From Shewanella electrodiphila (lineage in GTDB: Bacteria; Pseudomonadota; Gammaproteobacteria; Enterobacterales; Shewanellaceae): a stretch of DNA of 64,000 bases. The notes under the pieces were generated by a model, which searched no databases, was not told the DNA's origin, and was given only the letters and a program-made list of their open reading frames with translations. A program made the translations under genes and the position numbers. The DNA is taken from NCBI RefSeq assembly GCF_023283985.1, contig NZ_JAKIKU010000001.1:62001-126000 (forward strand). Reading direction: 5' to 3'. Of the stretch, positions 30,340 to 40,085 are shown piece after piece; the stretch's first letter is position 1, and each line of letters begins with the position of its first letter.

Positions 30340-33300
30340 GTGTCACCTCCTGTTTGTTATATAACGCAGGTGACAGCTCAGTTAAGGTTGCGAAGCTTTT
30401 GCCAATCCATTGGTCATAGATATTTTGCCAAGCCCGCTCAGTGTTACTGATATGAATTTCAATAGCCTTTTCCTCAAATGGATAGGCGAGCTCTTCAAGC
30501 AATATTTCGTACTCTTCCAGCGCTAATTCATCTAGGTCACTAGGGCGCTCAGAATCCATAACATCAGCCGCTAACTGGCGATACATTTCAGCTAAGTTAA
30601 ATGTCGCTTGTGGCACATATTGTGCTCGTTGAAAGTCCAACACTTGCTGGTAATAACCAATAGCTTGTTTCATCGCGTCTTGTTTACGCTTCAAGGTTTT
30701 ATTTAATGGCGCGGTTAACTTAATCGCGATAAATGTTTGCTGGTGTGCTTGGGCTAATTCAGAAGCTGCAATTGAGGCAATTTCAATTTCTCGCCCAGCA
30801 AAGGTATTCGCTTTAGCTTGCTGCTTGGCGTGGAAGGTTAATATCTGGCGATACCAGTAATATTCCTTATTGGGCTCGTTAGAAACTTGATAAAACTCGC
30901 TCATTTTAAGGCGTACTTCTTGTGCTACATCAAAAGGCTCAGGGTAATCTTTAGCGTATGTTCGATAGGTTAAGCGGGCTTTTTCGGTTTCGCCTGCTTT
31001 GAGGTAGTACTCCGCAGCAGTATATTGCGCCTCACGCTTTAGCGCTCCTTTGGGTTCATTGGCAACAATAATCAACAGTTGCTCAGCAGCCAATTCCCAT
31101 TGTTCTAATGCTTCATATGACTGAGCAAGTTTTGCTGGGATTGATGCACTGAATTGATGTTTAGGGTAACGTTTTTGAAATGGCACCAATACCGTAATGG
31201 CTTGTTGCCATTGCTGTTGCGAAAGCAAGATATTCGCCGCTTCAAACTCGCCACTGACTGCATATTTTGATTCAGGCACTGCTTTGCTAATCCGTAATAA
31301 ATCGACAACAGCAAGTTGCGGATTGTCGTTCTTGTTAGCCTGTGCTTGGAAGTAAATGCTTGATGCTAATAAATCGCGCATTTCAACTCGTGATGTCGCT
31401 TGCTGCGCTGTCGGTGTTTGACTGACACTTAAATATTTTAACGCCAGATTATAAGATTGCTCAGCAAGGGCATATTGGCTTTGCTGATATAACCCGTGAG
31501 CATATAACTGAGTCACAAGTTGTACTTGTTTTAATTGAGTTTTAGGCAGCTGTTTACCGTGCTGTACTGGGTTGATAACACTTGATTTATCGAGGGCGAT
31601 ATAAGCCTGAGGTTTTTGTACACTGGCTAATTCATCAGGTGTTTGCCGCGCTACTACCGCTATTTGTTCTGCACTTTTCTCAGAGGGTTGATTAATGACA
31701 CCGTGAGTCACCAATACAAATTCGCTGAACTGGGCTAAATCCAGGTAGTTTTTCGATGCAAATGAATATTGGGCGCCGTGAGTTGCAAGCTCTAGAGCGC
31801 GTTTATCATCTGGGTAGTTGGCGATAAACTGTTTATCTAAGGCGACCCTCTCTTGGAGAACTACCTGAGTGCTATCCAAATTTGCATTAGCTTGATTTTG
31901 CAGCGGCGTTAGGATTTCTCGAATTGTGATTGTGGTTGCATAAGCCGCCTGCTTTTTGAGGGCTATCTGCTCTTGGTTTAGCTGCTTATTTGCTTGGCTT
32001 AAGTGATCAGCTTGTTGGTTTGGCTGGTCTGCTTGAACCGATTCATCAATAGAACTGATTTCACCATAAGCGATAGTTTTATAACTGTTAAGTGCTTGTC
32101 TAAATTGCTTGGCTTCAAAATTAGCATCAGCAAACAGGTATTCATCAGTGTGAATATCTTTGCTGAGTAAGCTGCTTGCTTGTGGCAGTTTTGCGAGTTG
32201 TAAGTAGGTACTTAATGCATTTGCTGCCGCTTTAAAAGCGCTTACTCGGCCAATGCCTGCAGGCTGATTTTGCGCGTTGGCGTAAACTCTGCGGCTATGC
32301 TCATCACTAAATGCCAGTAAATGAGGTAGTAACTCTTGTTGATGCTTTGCACTTGCTTGACTCCAAAAAGTGCTATTTAACCCGTATTGGTTAATATAAT
32401 CATTTTTGAGTTTATGCATTGAAGCAAACTTACCTTGGCGCTGATAAAGCTCAAGTAAAGCCAATGAGTAACGAGCAGACCAAATGTTATCTTGTGCCAA
32501 ATCGATATAGGCTTGATAGGTCAGCTCTGCATCATGTTGCAGCTCTTGTTTCAGTAAGAATTTTGCTAAGTTATCAAATAGAACATGTTGATAAATAGGT
32601 AAGTAACGCGTGTCTTGTTTTGATGTCACCAGCGCAACTAAGGACACGGATTGTTGCTGCTGACTGAGTGAAATACTTAGAACTCGCTGCGCATCAATTG
32701 CTAGGTTTTGCTCGCGGCTGCTCAAACTGGCAAAGCTGAAATCAGTTGCGGTTAACTCATTTTGCTTTGGTTTATGGTTAGCTAAAATCGTATCGAACAC
32801 GGATAAAAAGGTACTGTCAGCCTCAGGTAAGCGATTCAGTTTAAACAGTGACCAGCCAGACATATAAATGCTGTTGAGTAAATATTTATCATTGTTATCA
32901 GCTGATTGAACCTGTTTATAAGCGCTTATCGCAGCAGGGTAATCTTGCAAGTTGTAATAGATTTCGCCGCGCCTAAAGTTAAGCTCTGCCAAATATTGAG
33001 TGTTAGGGTAGCGGGATAATAACGATTCCATCTCGATTAAGCTTTCATCTAGCTGGCCTTGCAAATCTAGCGCTTTTGCCAGTTGATACTGCAGATGCTC
33101 GTTATCAGCGCGATTAGGGTAGCGCTGTAATAGTGTTTGATACTCAGCGATTAATTTTACTAGCTGTTGATCGTTTTGCTTGAACTGTTGCAAAGCTTTT
33201 TGCTCTGCAGCTAACGAGTTAACCCCTGTATCTTCATCAAGAACTGTGGTTTCAAGCTCACCAAACATTTGCTCTTCAAGATTTTCAGTCTTAATTTGAA

Positions 33301-33571
33301 CCAGACGATATTCAACGTGTGTTCTGACTTCTGGGTTGGGTTCTAATGTCAGTAATTGCTGATAAATTTGCGCAAGTTTTTGGCTTCGCTGCGCTTTTGT
33401 CAGCGTAAGTGAGTCCAATGAAACTTGGGGTTGTTGTTTGGCTAAATCAGTTAATGTCGCTCTTTTGGGATTGTTATTAGCTTGAGTATCTAGGGTGCTT
33501 TTACAACCGCTGACGCCAGCAATGATCATGCAGCTAACGAGTAGAGATAGCGTTGGTTTTGATGGGGTCAT
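30314..33571 (-). CDS. Large TPR-repeat lipoprotein (GltI-like candidate)
   Basis: 1085 residues. Lipoprotein signal with lipobox VSGC (Cys23). Many TPR-type helical repeats run through most of the length, for example YPAAISAYKQVQSAD and WQQAITVLVPFQKRYPKHQF, with low-complexity Gln-rich stretches between. This would form a long superhelical scaffold in the periplasm or at the outer membrane. The ATG at 33571 shares its A with the stop of the upstream gene (TAATG), with GGGGAGGAA as binding site. Related in design to the large TPR proteins of Myxococcus gliding clusters (AgmK/AgmU type); orthology is not shown. Confidence 0.85.
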   Translation of the reverse strand: MTPSKPTLSLLVSCMIIAGVSGCKSTLDTQANNNPKRATLTDLAKQQPQVSLDSLTLTKAQRSQKLAQIYQQLLTLEPNPEVRTHVEYRLVQIKTENLEEQMFGELETTVLDEDTGVNSLAAEQKALQQFKQNDQQLVKLIAEYQTLLQRYPNRADNEHLQYQLAKALDLQGQLDESLIEMESLLSRYPNTQYLAELNFRRGEIYYNLQDYPAAISAYKQVQSADNNDKYLLNSIYMSGWSLFKLNRLPEADSTFLSVFDTILANHKPKQNELTATDFSFASLSSREQNLAIDAQRVLSISLSQQQQSVSLVALVTSKQDTRYLPIYQHVLFDNLAKFLLKQELQHDAELTYQAYIDLAQDNIWSARYSLALLELYQRQGKFASMHKLKNDYINQYGLNSTFWSQASAKHQQELLPHLLAFSDEHSRRVYANAQNQPAGIGRVSAFKAAANALSTYLQLAKLPQASSLLSKDIHTDEYLFADANFEAKQFRQALNSYKTIAYGEISSIDESVQADQPNQQADHLSQANKQLNQEQIALKKQAAYATTITIREILTPLQNQANANLDSTQVVLQERVALDKQFIANYPDDKRALELATHGAQYSFASKNYLDLAQFSEFVLVTHGVINQPSEKSAEQIAVVARQTPDELASVQKPQAYIALDKSSVINPVQHGKQLPKTQLKQVQLVTQLYAHGLYQQSQYALAEQSYNLALKYLSVSQTPTAQQATSRVEMRDLLASSIYFQAQANKNDNPQLAVVDLLRISKAVPESKYAVSGEFEAANILLSQQQWQQAITVLVPFQKRYPKHQFSASIPAKLAQSYEALEQWELAAEQLLIIVANEPKGALKREAQYTAAEYYLKAGETEKARLTYRTYAKDYPEPFDVAQEVRLKMSEFYQVSNEPNKEYYWYRQILTFHAKQQAKANTFAGREIEIASIAASELAQAHQQTFIAIKLTAPLNKTLKRKQDAMKQAIGYYQQVLDFQRAQYVPQATFNLAEMYRQLAADVMDSERPSDLDELALEEYEILLEELAYPFEEKAIEIHISNTERAWQNIYDQWIGKSFATLTELSPALYNKQEVTHDVVESIH

Positions 33572-35772
33572 TATAATTCCTCCCCATTTATAACAGGTTG
33601 GGACATTTGCTCTAATACAGCCGCCATTTCATGGCGAGAGGCCAGTAATAACTGTTCAAGTTGAATTTGTTGCTCAGAAACAAAGACTGAGATTTTTTGT
33701 TGAATTTGAGCTTTGATTGAGGCTTCAAGTGCTGCGATATTTTGAGTTGTTGTAACCAGTCTCGTTTCTGCTTGAGCTTGGCGCTGCTCAAACGCAGTGG
33801 TTTGTTGCTGAGAATTGGCTAACTGAGCAAAGCGTTGTTGCTGCTGACTCACCAGTACGAGTTGTTGGTCGACTTGTTTAAGTAATTTTTTATGTTGCCA
33901 TAACCTTTGAGGAAATTGCTGTTGTAACTCCCAGTTAAGGACAGCTTTAACGCGGCTTAGTCTTTGTTGATACTCTTCAGTGCTCCGCTGACCACTAATA
34001 GCCTTGATAATATTTTCACTTTCATTGACGCGTTTTAGCCATGCTTGCTCTGCGTCATTGGCAAAAACATCTGCGTTTTCTTGTGCCTCAGCCTCAGTAA
34101 TCTTTTGTGCTAACAGCTGTTTTTGATTGGTTAACTGCTGAATCAATTCAGGATACTGGGTTTGGCTTTGTTGTTCGATGATGCGAGCTTGGCGCTGTTT
34201 ATTGAGTGTTAAGCTCTCTTTTATCCAGGCATTTTTTTGCTGCTGACGGTCAATATTGCTCGTTAACAGTGATAACTCAGATAAGGTATCGATATCGTGT
34301 TTCAGCTCTGGATTTTCTAAGGCTTTTTGCAGCCATTGACTATTAGCTCCCGTTTGAGCGTTTACATTACTGTTGAACAATAATGGCGTTAATTCGGTTT
34401 GCTTAATATCAGTATGAAAGCGTGCTAAGTCAGCTAATTGTTCAACATAGAGTTGCTCGGCTTGTTGATAGCTATACAGGCTCTCAGAAAGCGTGTTTTG
34501 CTGTTTAATTTGAGCAGAGATGAGTAATGCTGATTGCCAACCGAGCTGGGAGTATTGATAGTCACGTTTTAATAAATCAAGCAATGCCAGTGAAGTGTCA
34601 TATTGCTTGACCTGCTGAGCTGAAAAGGCAAATAGAAATAGTGCAGACTCAGTGTAAGGACTGTGCTCAGGAAAATCTTGTAATTGATCGAATGCTGCTT
34701 GGTATAGACCTTGTTTAACATACATTTGGGCTAACAATAATTGAGCATAATCATTAATGGCTTGCTGCTGGATTTGTTTATCTGCCTTCAATTCATCAGC
34801 TGTCATTATGCTTATGTCAGTCATTTCTTTATTAACATTTTTACTAGAAACTTGAGCTCGTTGTTGTGGACTCTTTTCAGTAAATAAGCTTTGCCAAAAA
34901 TTCGTTTCAGTTGCTGCTAAGTTTATGTTTTTAATGCGTACCAGCAGTGTTTCTGCGCGTTGATAATCCTTTGCTTGCATCAATTGCAGTGCTTGGTTAA
35001 GCATGACGTAAGCAGATAATGATGACTTTGCAGTTAATTCAGTATCTGCTTGGTTTGATCCTGCGTATGACTCATCAAGTATTTTCGCTGAAGGAGTTAC
35101 AGATGCAGGCCAATATGCCAATTGGTGTAGGATCTGATATTGCTCAGCATATGAAGCAGGCAGTTGAGTGATATTAGCGAGGGTTTGCTGGGCAGCACTG
35201 TGTTTACCTTGCTCTATTTGTTGTTCTGACAACTGTAGTAGTGCGATAAGCTTTAGCTCATCAGCTGAGGTGGCAGTTTTACTGCCTTGCTTATCTTCGG
35301 TTGGTGGCTCAAGACCTGCCAACTTATCGTTTGCTTGTTGTTGAATTAATGCTTGCTCGAACGTGGCCAACGTCTCAGTAGCTTGATGATGTAAGCCGAT
35401 GGATACCTGTAAGCCAGCTTCAAACAAATGGCTTTTTGCGGTATCAGCATCAAAGCGCTGTCTGTTTAGGCTAACTTGGCTTAATGCGGCGTTGTAATCA
35501 CCTTCAAAATAAAAGTATAAGGCTTGGCGATAAAGTTTATTGCGCAGGTTAGCTTGCTGAGCAAGGGTTAAATTAGTTGCAGCCGTTGAATGAGCAACTT
35601 CAGTTGGTTGCTTATTTAGCTCATCAGTTGAGACATCAGTGGGCATATCTGCACTGATAGCAGCAGTTGAAAAACAGCCGCTAACGATAAGCAGTATTAT
35701 CGCTTTTAGCTGAGGCGTTGCTACTGCATAGCGGCTAAAGTCACGGAAAGCTTGGTTCATATTAACTGGCAT
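33571..35772 (-). CDS. Exported coiled-coil/TPR protein of unknown function
   Basis: About 733 residues from ATG 35772; a GTG at 35790 or ATG at 35760 is also possible, and none has a strong binding site. The N-terminus has an export signal (LKAIILLIVSGCFS; SGC could be a lipobox or the signal may be cut after AISA). The N-terminal half has TPR-like helices (YFEGDYNAALSQV, YQRAETLLVRIKNI, YVKQGLYQAAFDQL). The C-terminal third is rich in Gln, Leu and Arg with heptad spacing, a likely coiled coil. Overlaps or abuts both neighbours. No family recognised beyond co-occurrence with the Exb-like genes. Confidence 0.8.
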   Translation of the reverse strand: MPVNMNQAFRDFSRYAVATPQLKAIILLIVSGCFSTAAISADMPTDVSTDELNKQPTEVAHSTAATNLTLAQQANLRNKLYRQALYFYFEGDYNAALSQVSLNRQRFDADTAKSHLFEAGLQVSIGLHHQATETLATFEQALIQQQANDKLAGLEPPTEDKQGSKTATSADELKLIALLQLSEQQIEQGKHSAAQQTLANITQLPASYAEQYQILHQLAYWPASVTPSAKILDESYAGSNQADTELTAKSSLSAYVMLNQALQLMQAKDYQRAETLLVRIKNINLAATETNFWQSLFTEKSPQQRAQVSSKNVNKEMTDISIMTADELKADKQIQQQAINDYAQLLLAQMYVKQGLYQAAFDQLQDFPEHSPYTESALFLFAFSAQQVKQYDTSLALLDLLKRDYQYSQLGWQSALLISAQIKQQNTLSESLYSYQQAEQLYVEQLADLARFHTDIKQTELTPLLFNSNVNAQTGANSQWLQKALENPELKHDIDTLSELSLLTSNIDRQQQKNAWIKESLTLNKQRQARIIEQQSQTQYPELIQQLTNQKQLLAQKITEAEAQENADVFANDAEQAWLKRVNESENIIKAISGQRSTEEYQQRLSRVKAVLNWELQQQFPQRLWQHKKLLKQVDQQLVLVSQQQQRFAQLANSQQQTTAFEQRQAQAETRLVTTTQNIAALEASIKAQIQQKISVFVSEQQIQLEQLLLASRHEMAAVLEQMSQPVINGEEL

Positions 35773-35777
35773 AACCG

Positions 35778-36437
35778 TTATAAAACCCACTCTTCAACTT
35801 TCACATCTGCACGATAACTGGATTCATTATCTTCAAGTTTCAATTCCACCATCACGGTTTCATCTGTCTTTTCAAATTGATGAGTCACTGCTCTTTGTAC
35901 GGTGCGACCTTCTGCATCAACACCGGTAAAAATAGCGGTAAGCTGATGCTGTCCCATTTTCAAATTGCCCATATAGACTTTTTGAATGCCGCCTTTTTCC
36001 AGTGCACGACGTTGGCGTTGGGTATATAAAAAACCGGCTACATTCTGCTGATTAATTTTTAGCTCGACACTGTCTAGGGTAAAAAAACGTCCAATATCCA
36101 CTGACACAAATACAGCTATTTGAGTGCTTGCGGGGAACAATAAGTCTTCTTCAAGAATGAATAAATCACGATTTAATTTAATGACTTGGCTTTTAATATT
36201 TTCAAGTTCGCTTGCTATCTGACTCTGACTATCAGCGCTACCATTAGTAATTGCATTAGCACTCGCGTCATTATCAGTATTGGCTAACGCGGAACTTGGC
36301 TGCATCGCGCTCCAGAAAATGGCTATAAATAGCCCCAAAGTGAGCCATATTTTAAAATTTGTAGATGACTTAACAGTGTTACCCTGCGCTGTACCTTGTC
36401 CAGTACCTTGTCCAGTACCTTGTTCTGTGTTGTTCAT
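35778..36437 (-). CDS. Membrane-anchored envelope protein of unknown function
   Basis: 219 residues from the ATG at 36437, chosen for AAGGTAG 5 nt upstream; a frame-open ATG at 36479 lacks support. Begins with a TGQG tandem repeat (cytosolic), then a membrane segment (IWLTLGLFIAIFWSAM), a short coiled stretch (ELENIKSQVIKLNRDL) and a compact beta-rich domain with the strongly conserved-looking runs LEEDLLFPASTQIAVFVSVD and KVYMGNLKMGQHQLTAIFTG. Similar domains accompany ExbB/ExbD/AgmX clusters in other proteobacteria, as I recall. Function unknown; probably the periplasmic partner of the motor. Confidence 0.75.
   Translation of the reverse strand: MNNTEQGTGQGTGQGTAQGNTVKSSTNFKIWLTLGLFIAIFWSAMQPSSALANTDNDASANAITNGSADSQSQIASELENIKSQVIKLNRDLFILEEDLLFPASTQIAVFVSVDIGRFFTLDSVELKINQQNVAGFLYTQRQRRALEKGGIQKVYMGNLKMGQHQLTAIFTGVDAEGRTVQRAVTHQFEKTDETVMVELKLEDNESSYRADVKVEEWVL
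36379..36426. repeat. 12-bp tandem repeat encoding TGQG
   Basis: GTACCTTGTCCA in two perfect copies flanked by two degenerate copies. On the coding strand it gives TGQG repeats in the N-terminus of the protein above. Confidence 0.8.
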
Positions 36438-36484
36438 ATTTCTACCTTGAAAATGGGCTAAATCGCTAACATTTCGCAAAATGA

Positions 36485-37621
36485 TTAAAAGTAAACGCTA
36501 TAAAAAGCGCGGATGACGTTAGCGGAAAAATTGTAAAACGGTTCGTTACCTACGCCACCATCAGCAGTGGGATCTCTAAAGTTGTTGTAGTCGAAGGTGA
36601 TGTAGTCCCATTGAATACTGGCTTCTGAGCGAGTATCTCCAAAAGATAAGCTTTCAGGCATTAAATAAGTGACACCTAGACCTAAGGTTAAGTCATTAAA
36701 GTCACTTAACTCTTTATCGCGGGCTAGGTAGTTTTGTGCATCTTGATAAGGGAATAAGTCACTATAAAATTCAGCTTGAGTTTGCTGGTAGTAACGCACT
36801 TTAAATTCAAGTTCTAAGAAGTCACCAATAGGGTGGCGGTATCCGAGTTCGACATCATTAGCATCAATTTCCCAGCTGTCGTTGAAGTAGCGATAATGAA
36901 AAAATAACGCCGCGCGATAGGGCAGAAAGTAGCTTGCCGATAATTTGGTTGAAAACGAGTTTCGAGTCTCTGGATAGATTTCAGACTGATAGCCAACACC
37001 GGATGGGTTAGTCGTATCTATGTAGCGTACCGTACGGTATGGGTTATTGAGGTAACCTTCGTCAGCAATGGCTTCAAAGTTAAGTTGCGCGGTTAAGTTG
37101 CGAGTTAAAATTTGACTTATGCCTGCGCGAATACGGTACTGCTGACTTTGTTCTTCAAATTGGTCATCGCCATTGCGGCGTATTTCATTATCACCATATG
37201 ACACACCAAGACTTAAATTGGTTAAATCGCCAAAGGTATCTTGAGATACATTAACGCTAAAGGATTGTGCGAGGTAATCGTCTTCATCACTCTGGCGGGC
37301 ATTAAAGGTCATTAAGGTCTTATCGTTGAGGTATTCGACCCCAACTTGGCCTTCATGGCGCTTTTCGCTATATGGACTTGCTGTACTGAGCACATCTACA
37401 GAGGCCGAAGAAATGCTATCGAGGTAGTAGTAGCCAGTAAACGCCAATGATTCAGAGGTCTTTTTTCGAAGCAATACCGAAGGACCGTCAATTTTCATCC
37501 CGCCGCCTTCATAGCTGTGATAAAGCACATCAGCGCGATCAGGCTCTAGCACTGCAGCTAGGCTGAGTGGCGAACAGAGAATTAATCCTGTTGTGGCTGT
37601 CTTTAATAAGCACTTGAGCAT
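36485..37621 (-). CDS. DUF3570 outer-membrane beta-barrel protein
   Basis: 378 residues from the ATG at 37621, which begins a signal peptide (MLKCLLKTATTGLILC, cleaved near LSLA); the open frame extends to 37693 through the preceding gene. The mature N-terminus has the DUF3570 signature EPDRADVLYHSYEGGGMKIDGPS followed by SSASVDVLSTASPYSE. Alternating beta-strands continue to a terminal aromatic (FYSVYF), typical of an outer-membrane barrel. The start lies next to the DUF4266 stop (TAAGATG). DUF3570, DUF4266 and TlpA-type genes are regular neighbours. Confidence 0.88.
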   Translation of the reverse strand: MLKCLLKTATTGLILCSPLSLAAVLEPDRADVLYHSYEGGGMKIDGPSVLLRKKTSESLAFTGYYYLDSISSASVDVLSTASPYSEKRHEGQVGVEYLNDKTLMTFNARQSDEDDYLAQSFSVNVSQDTFGDLTNLSLGVSYGDNEIRRNGDDQFEEQSQQYRIRAGISQILTRNLTAQLNFEAIADEGYLNNPYRTVRYIDTTNPSGVGYQSEIYPETRNSFSTKLSASYFLPYRAALFFHYRYFNDSWEIDANDVELGYRHPIGDFLELEFKVRYYQQTQAEFYSDLFPYQDAQNYLARDKELSDFNDLTLGLGVTYLMPESLSFGDTRSEASIQWDYITFDYNNFRDPTADGGVGNEPFYNFSANVIRAFYSVYF

Positions 37622-37622
37622 C

Positions 37623-37871
37623 TTAGTTACAACCACAGCCACCGCCTCCAGTTCCTTCTGCTCCTCGAGCAGACTCACGGGCCTCCAATACATGCGCTAC
37701 GTGCATATTGGCAATGGGATGCCTACCAAATCGCATAATAGGATCGGCAAGGTTTTGGCGTTCATAAGGTTTTACCCAAGGTTCTATGTCTAAACTTGAG
37801 CAACCCGATAGTATCAATAGTGACGACAGGGCCGTTATGAGGATGAGCATTTTTTTGATTGGATTCATCAT
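37623..37871 (-). CDS. DUF4266 small lipoprotein with GGGGCGCN tail
   Basis: 82 residues. Lipoprotein signal with lipobox LSGC, then the DUF4266 core (YERQNLADPIMRFGRHP, then HVLEARESARGAEG) and an extreme C-terminus GTGGGGCGCN. Mature size is only about 58 residues. The Gly/Cys tail could bind a metal or haem, be a thioredoxin substrate, or be a modification site; none is shown. It sits between the TlpA-type thioredoxin gene (4-bp gap) and DUF3570, suggesting these three work together at the outer membrane. Confidence 0.9.
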   Translation of the reverse strand: MMNPIKKMLILITALSSLLILSGCSSLDIEPWVKPYERQNLADPIMRFGRHPIANMHVAHVLEARESARGAEGTGGGGCGCN

Positions 37872-37875
37872 AGGG

Positions 37876-38379
37876 TTACTCTCTGATCAGCTTTTTAATC
37901 GCAGCGGCGTATTTTTTCTCGTAACCGTCTTGGTAACCTAAGAACACATATCGCACTTTGCCGTCGCGATCGACAATCACAGTCGTTGGCATGGCTTTTA
38001 CATCGTAGGTCTCAGATAGGCTGTTTGTTTCGTCAAAAAAAATATCAAAACTTAAATTAAGATCGGCTAGAAAGTCTTTACCTGCTTGGTTTTCTTGCTC
38101 AACATTGACGCCCCAAACAGCAACGCCTAAATCTCGATATTTGTCTTCAAGCTTTTGCAGTACAGGCATCTCTTTTCTACAAGGTCCACACCAAGATGCC
38201 CAGAAGTTAATCAGGATGATATTGCCGCGCTGCTCAGAGAGTTTAAGGTTCTCACCTTGCATGTTTTTTAAGGTGAAATCTGGTGCCATATCGCCTTCTG
38301 ATAACGCATTGGCTTGAATCGATACACTTAAAGTAAATAGGGTAAACAGGGCAATGAACCCACGCTTAAATAACATCAT
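37876..38379 (-). CDS. TlpA/ResA-family thiol-disulfide oxidoreductase
   Basis: 167 residues with a signal peptide (cleavage near ANA) and a periplasmic thioredoxin fold. Active site WCGPC (Cys64, Cys67), followed by the KEMPVLQKLEDKY helix and the cis-Pro loop AMPTTVIVD. Proteins of this type reduce cysteines in apocytochrome c or other exported proteins. Here the likely clients are the CxxCH haem proteins of the locus or the Cys-containing tail of the DUF4266 lipoprotein. GGATTATC precedes the ATG at 38379. Confidence 0.92.
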   Translation of the reverse strand: MMLFKRGFIALFTLFTLSVSIQANALSEGDMAPDFTLKNMQGENLKLSEQRGNIILINFWASWCGPCRKEMPVLQKLEDKYRDLGVAVWGVNVEQENQAGKDFLADLNLSFDIFFDETNSLSETYDVKAMPTTVIVDRDGKVRYVFLGYQDGYEKKYAAAIKKLIRE

Positions 38380-38455
38380 TGATAATCCTTTATTTCTTAT
38401 TATTTAATTTTTGTTTAACTCTTTTTCGAGTTAGGTTGTGACCAACGGCTATAGA

Positions 38456-39178
38456 TTAAAAATAAACAGCAATACCAGTAGAAAAGGTTAAATTGTGCGT
38501 CGTTTTTGATGAGCCTGTTATTTGAGTGTCAAAGATGTAGTCACTCATCGCCAGATCCCATGCAACCCAGTCATTGAGAAAAACACGGTAGTTAGCGGTT
38601 AAGTTCACCGTAAATTGTTCATCACCGGCAAACTCAGTGTTACCACCACCGACTTCAAAGGAGAACACACTGTTAAAGACTAAATCTTCACTGAAAAATA
38701 TTTCACCAGGTAGAAGGTTATAACCAATATTGAGACCGTAGTAGGTCATTTCGCGCTCTTCATCTGTCAGTAAAGGTGCGGTGTTAGCAAGCTTTTCAAA
38801 ACTGGTATATCCGCCTTCAGCGACTGCATATCTGGCTTTGACATAAAAGTGTTCACTGATGTGATACCCCAGATGTGCACTAATCCAAGGGCTATTTTCA
38901 AAGTCCTCAATTGACATCAAGCCACCTTGAATACCGACCTCGAAATTTTCTGTATCCAATACATCATCGAGTACTTCGCGGCGCTCAACATCGGCTTTAA
39001 CTCCGACGGTATTTGATTGGCTAGCTTCAGCTGAAAGTGCAATGGCGCTATAGCCCATGCCTAAAGTGACGATACTTAGGGTTAAACAAGATTTAATTGC
39101 GCTTTTAACCATGGTATTAATGCTTATTTTTGTTGTTATCGCTGTTTTCATCATTGCCTTCATTATTCCCATGCCCAT
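38456..39178 (-). CDS. Outer-membrane beta-barrel protein 2 (GltA/B-like)
   Basis: Up to 240 residues. Start at 39178 shares its A with the upstream stop (TAATG); an ATG at 39112 would place the signal peptide (LTLSIVTLGMGYSAIALSA) directly at the N-terminus. The mature part shows alternating strands: EVGIQGGLMSIEDFE, LGYHISEHFYVKARYAV, MTYYGLNIGYNLLPGE and a final aromatic GIAVYF, typical of an 8-stranded barrel. It is paralogous in layout to the barrel encoded just upstream. Confidence 0.82.
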   Translation of the reverse strand: MGMGIMKAMMKTAITTKISINTMVKSAIKSCLTLSIVTLGMGYSAIALSAEASQSNTVGVKADVERREVLDDVLDTENFEVGIQGGLMSIEDFENSPWISAHLGYHISEHFYVKARYAVAEGGYTSFEKLANTAPLLTDEEREMTYYGLNIGYNLLPGEIFFSEDLVFNSVFSFEVGGGNTEFAGDEQFTVNLTANYRVFLNDWVAWDLAMSDYIFDTQITGSSKTTHNLTFSTGIAVYF

Positions 39179-39939
39179 TAGAAAAAGACGCTAAAGCCGA
39201 CTTTCCAAGATTGAAGTTGTTCATTTTCATCTCTGTCGGTTAAGGCCAACGAGAGTTTATATTCGGCGCGTAAGATAAAGTTACGTGCGAGATGGTATTT
39301 AACCCCAGCCGCTGCACTCATTAAGGTGCTTTGACGTGATTCAGAATCCGCGATAACACTGTGAGGCTTAGTGTTGATAATGCCGCCACCTATGCCAATG
39401 TAAGGGACCAAGGTAAATTCAGGAAAAGGATGGCTGTAAAGCATGGCTTCAAATAAGTCACTATCAGAAATGCTACCTAAGGCTTTACCTGCAGATATTT
39501 CAGCACTAAAAACAGGGGTGAAAACATAGCCTAAGTGGACGTTATAAAAGTTAGCGCCTTCAAGGTCGCCATACATCACGCCCGCTTCCCAGTCTCTTTG
39601 CATAAAGGCTTCAGTGCCAATGACATGCTGGTTAACCGCTTCACCATGTTGGCTGAGTCCGCGTAAGTCATCTTCATGAAACCAACCTTCAATGCCACGC
39701 TTATCACGGACTTTGAGCCAAGATGTTCGTTTGAGTAGTACACTGACCTGTTCATGTTGCTCGACAACATGTACGACGGGATAGCCTGCACTTGGGCCTG
39801 AGTGAAGCTCAACAAAGGGAACATCAATGGTTAACTGCGCCGCCGAGGATTCAGCGTGAGCAAGATTGGAGTTCAATAACGTTAAACAGAGTAATGTACC
39901 TGCCAACATGAATTTGAATGGGCAGGCGAAATTAAACAT
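39178..39939 (-). CDS. SH3b-domain outer-membrane beta-barrel protein 1
   Basis: 253 residues with signal peptide (cleavage near AHAE). An SH3b domain covers about residues 38-97 (VELHSGPSAGYPVVHVVEQ, WLKVRDKRGIEGWFHEDDL), a fold that often binds peptidoglycan. The C-terminal ~150 residues form a beta-barrel (VMYGDLEGANFYNVHLGYVF, LVPYIGIGGG, NFILRAEYKLSLAL) ending SVFF. Joining an SH3b domain to a barrel would tether the outer membrane to the cell wall. AAGGAAG precedes the ATG at 39939; the gene overlaps the next barrel gene. Confidence 0.85.
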   Translation of the reverse strand: MFNFACPFKFMLAGTLLCLTLLNSNLAHAESSAAQLTIDVPFVELHSGPSAGYPVVHVVEQHEQVSVLLKRTSWLKVRDKRGIEGWFHEDDLRGLSQHGEAVNQHVIGTEAFMQRDWEAGVMYGDLEGANFYNVHLGYVFTPVFSAEISAGKALGSISDSDLFEAMLYSHPFPEFTLVPYIGIGGGIINTKPHSVIADSESRQSTLMSAAAGVKYHLARNFILRAEYKLSLALTDRDENEQLQSWKVGFSVFF

Positions 39940-40085
39940 AGCTTCCTTTTTGTAACATCATTAGTCCTTGTTTATTGTTGTTTTTATTTGGCTTCTAACT
40001 TTGCTGTTATCAAGGTTTTTCTTATCAAGCCGTCTCATACCAAAGTTGCTCTTATTAAGGCGGCAGTTATCAAAAGTCTTTTCGA

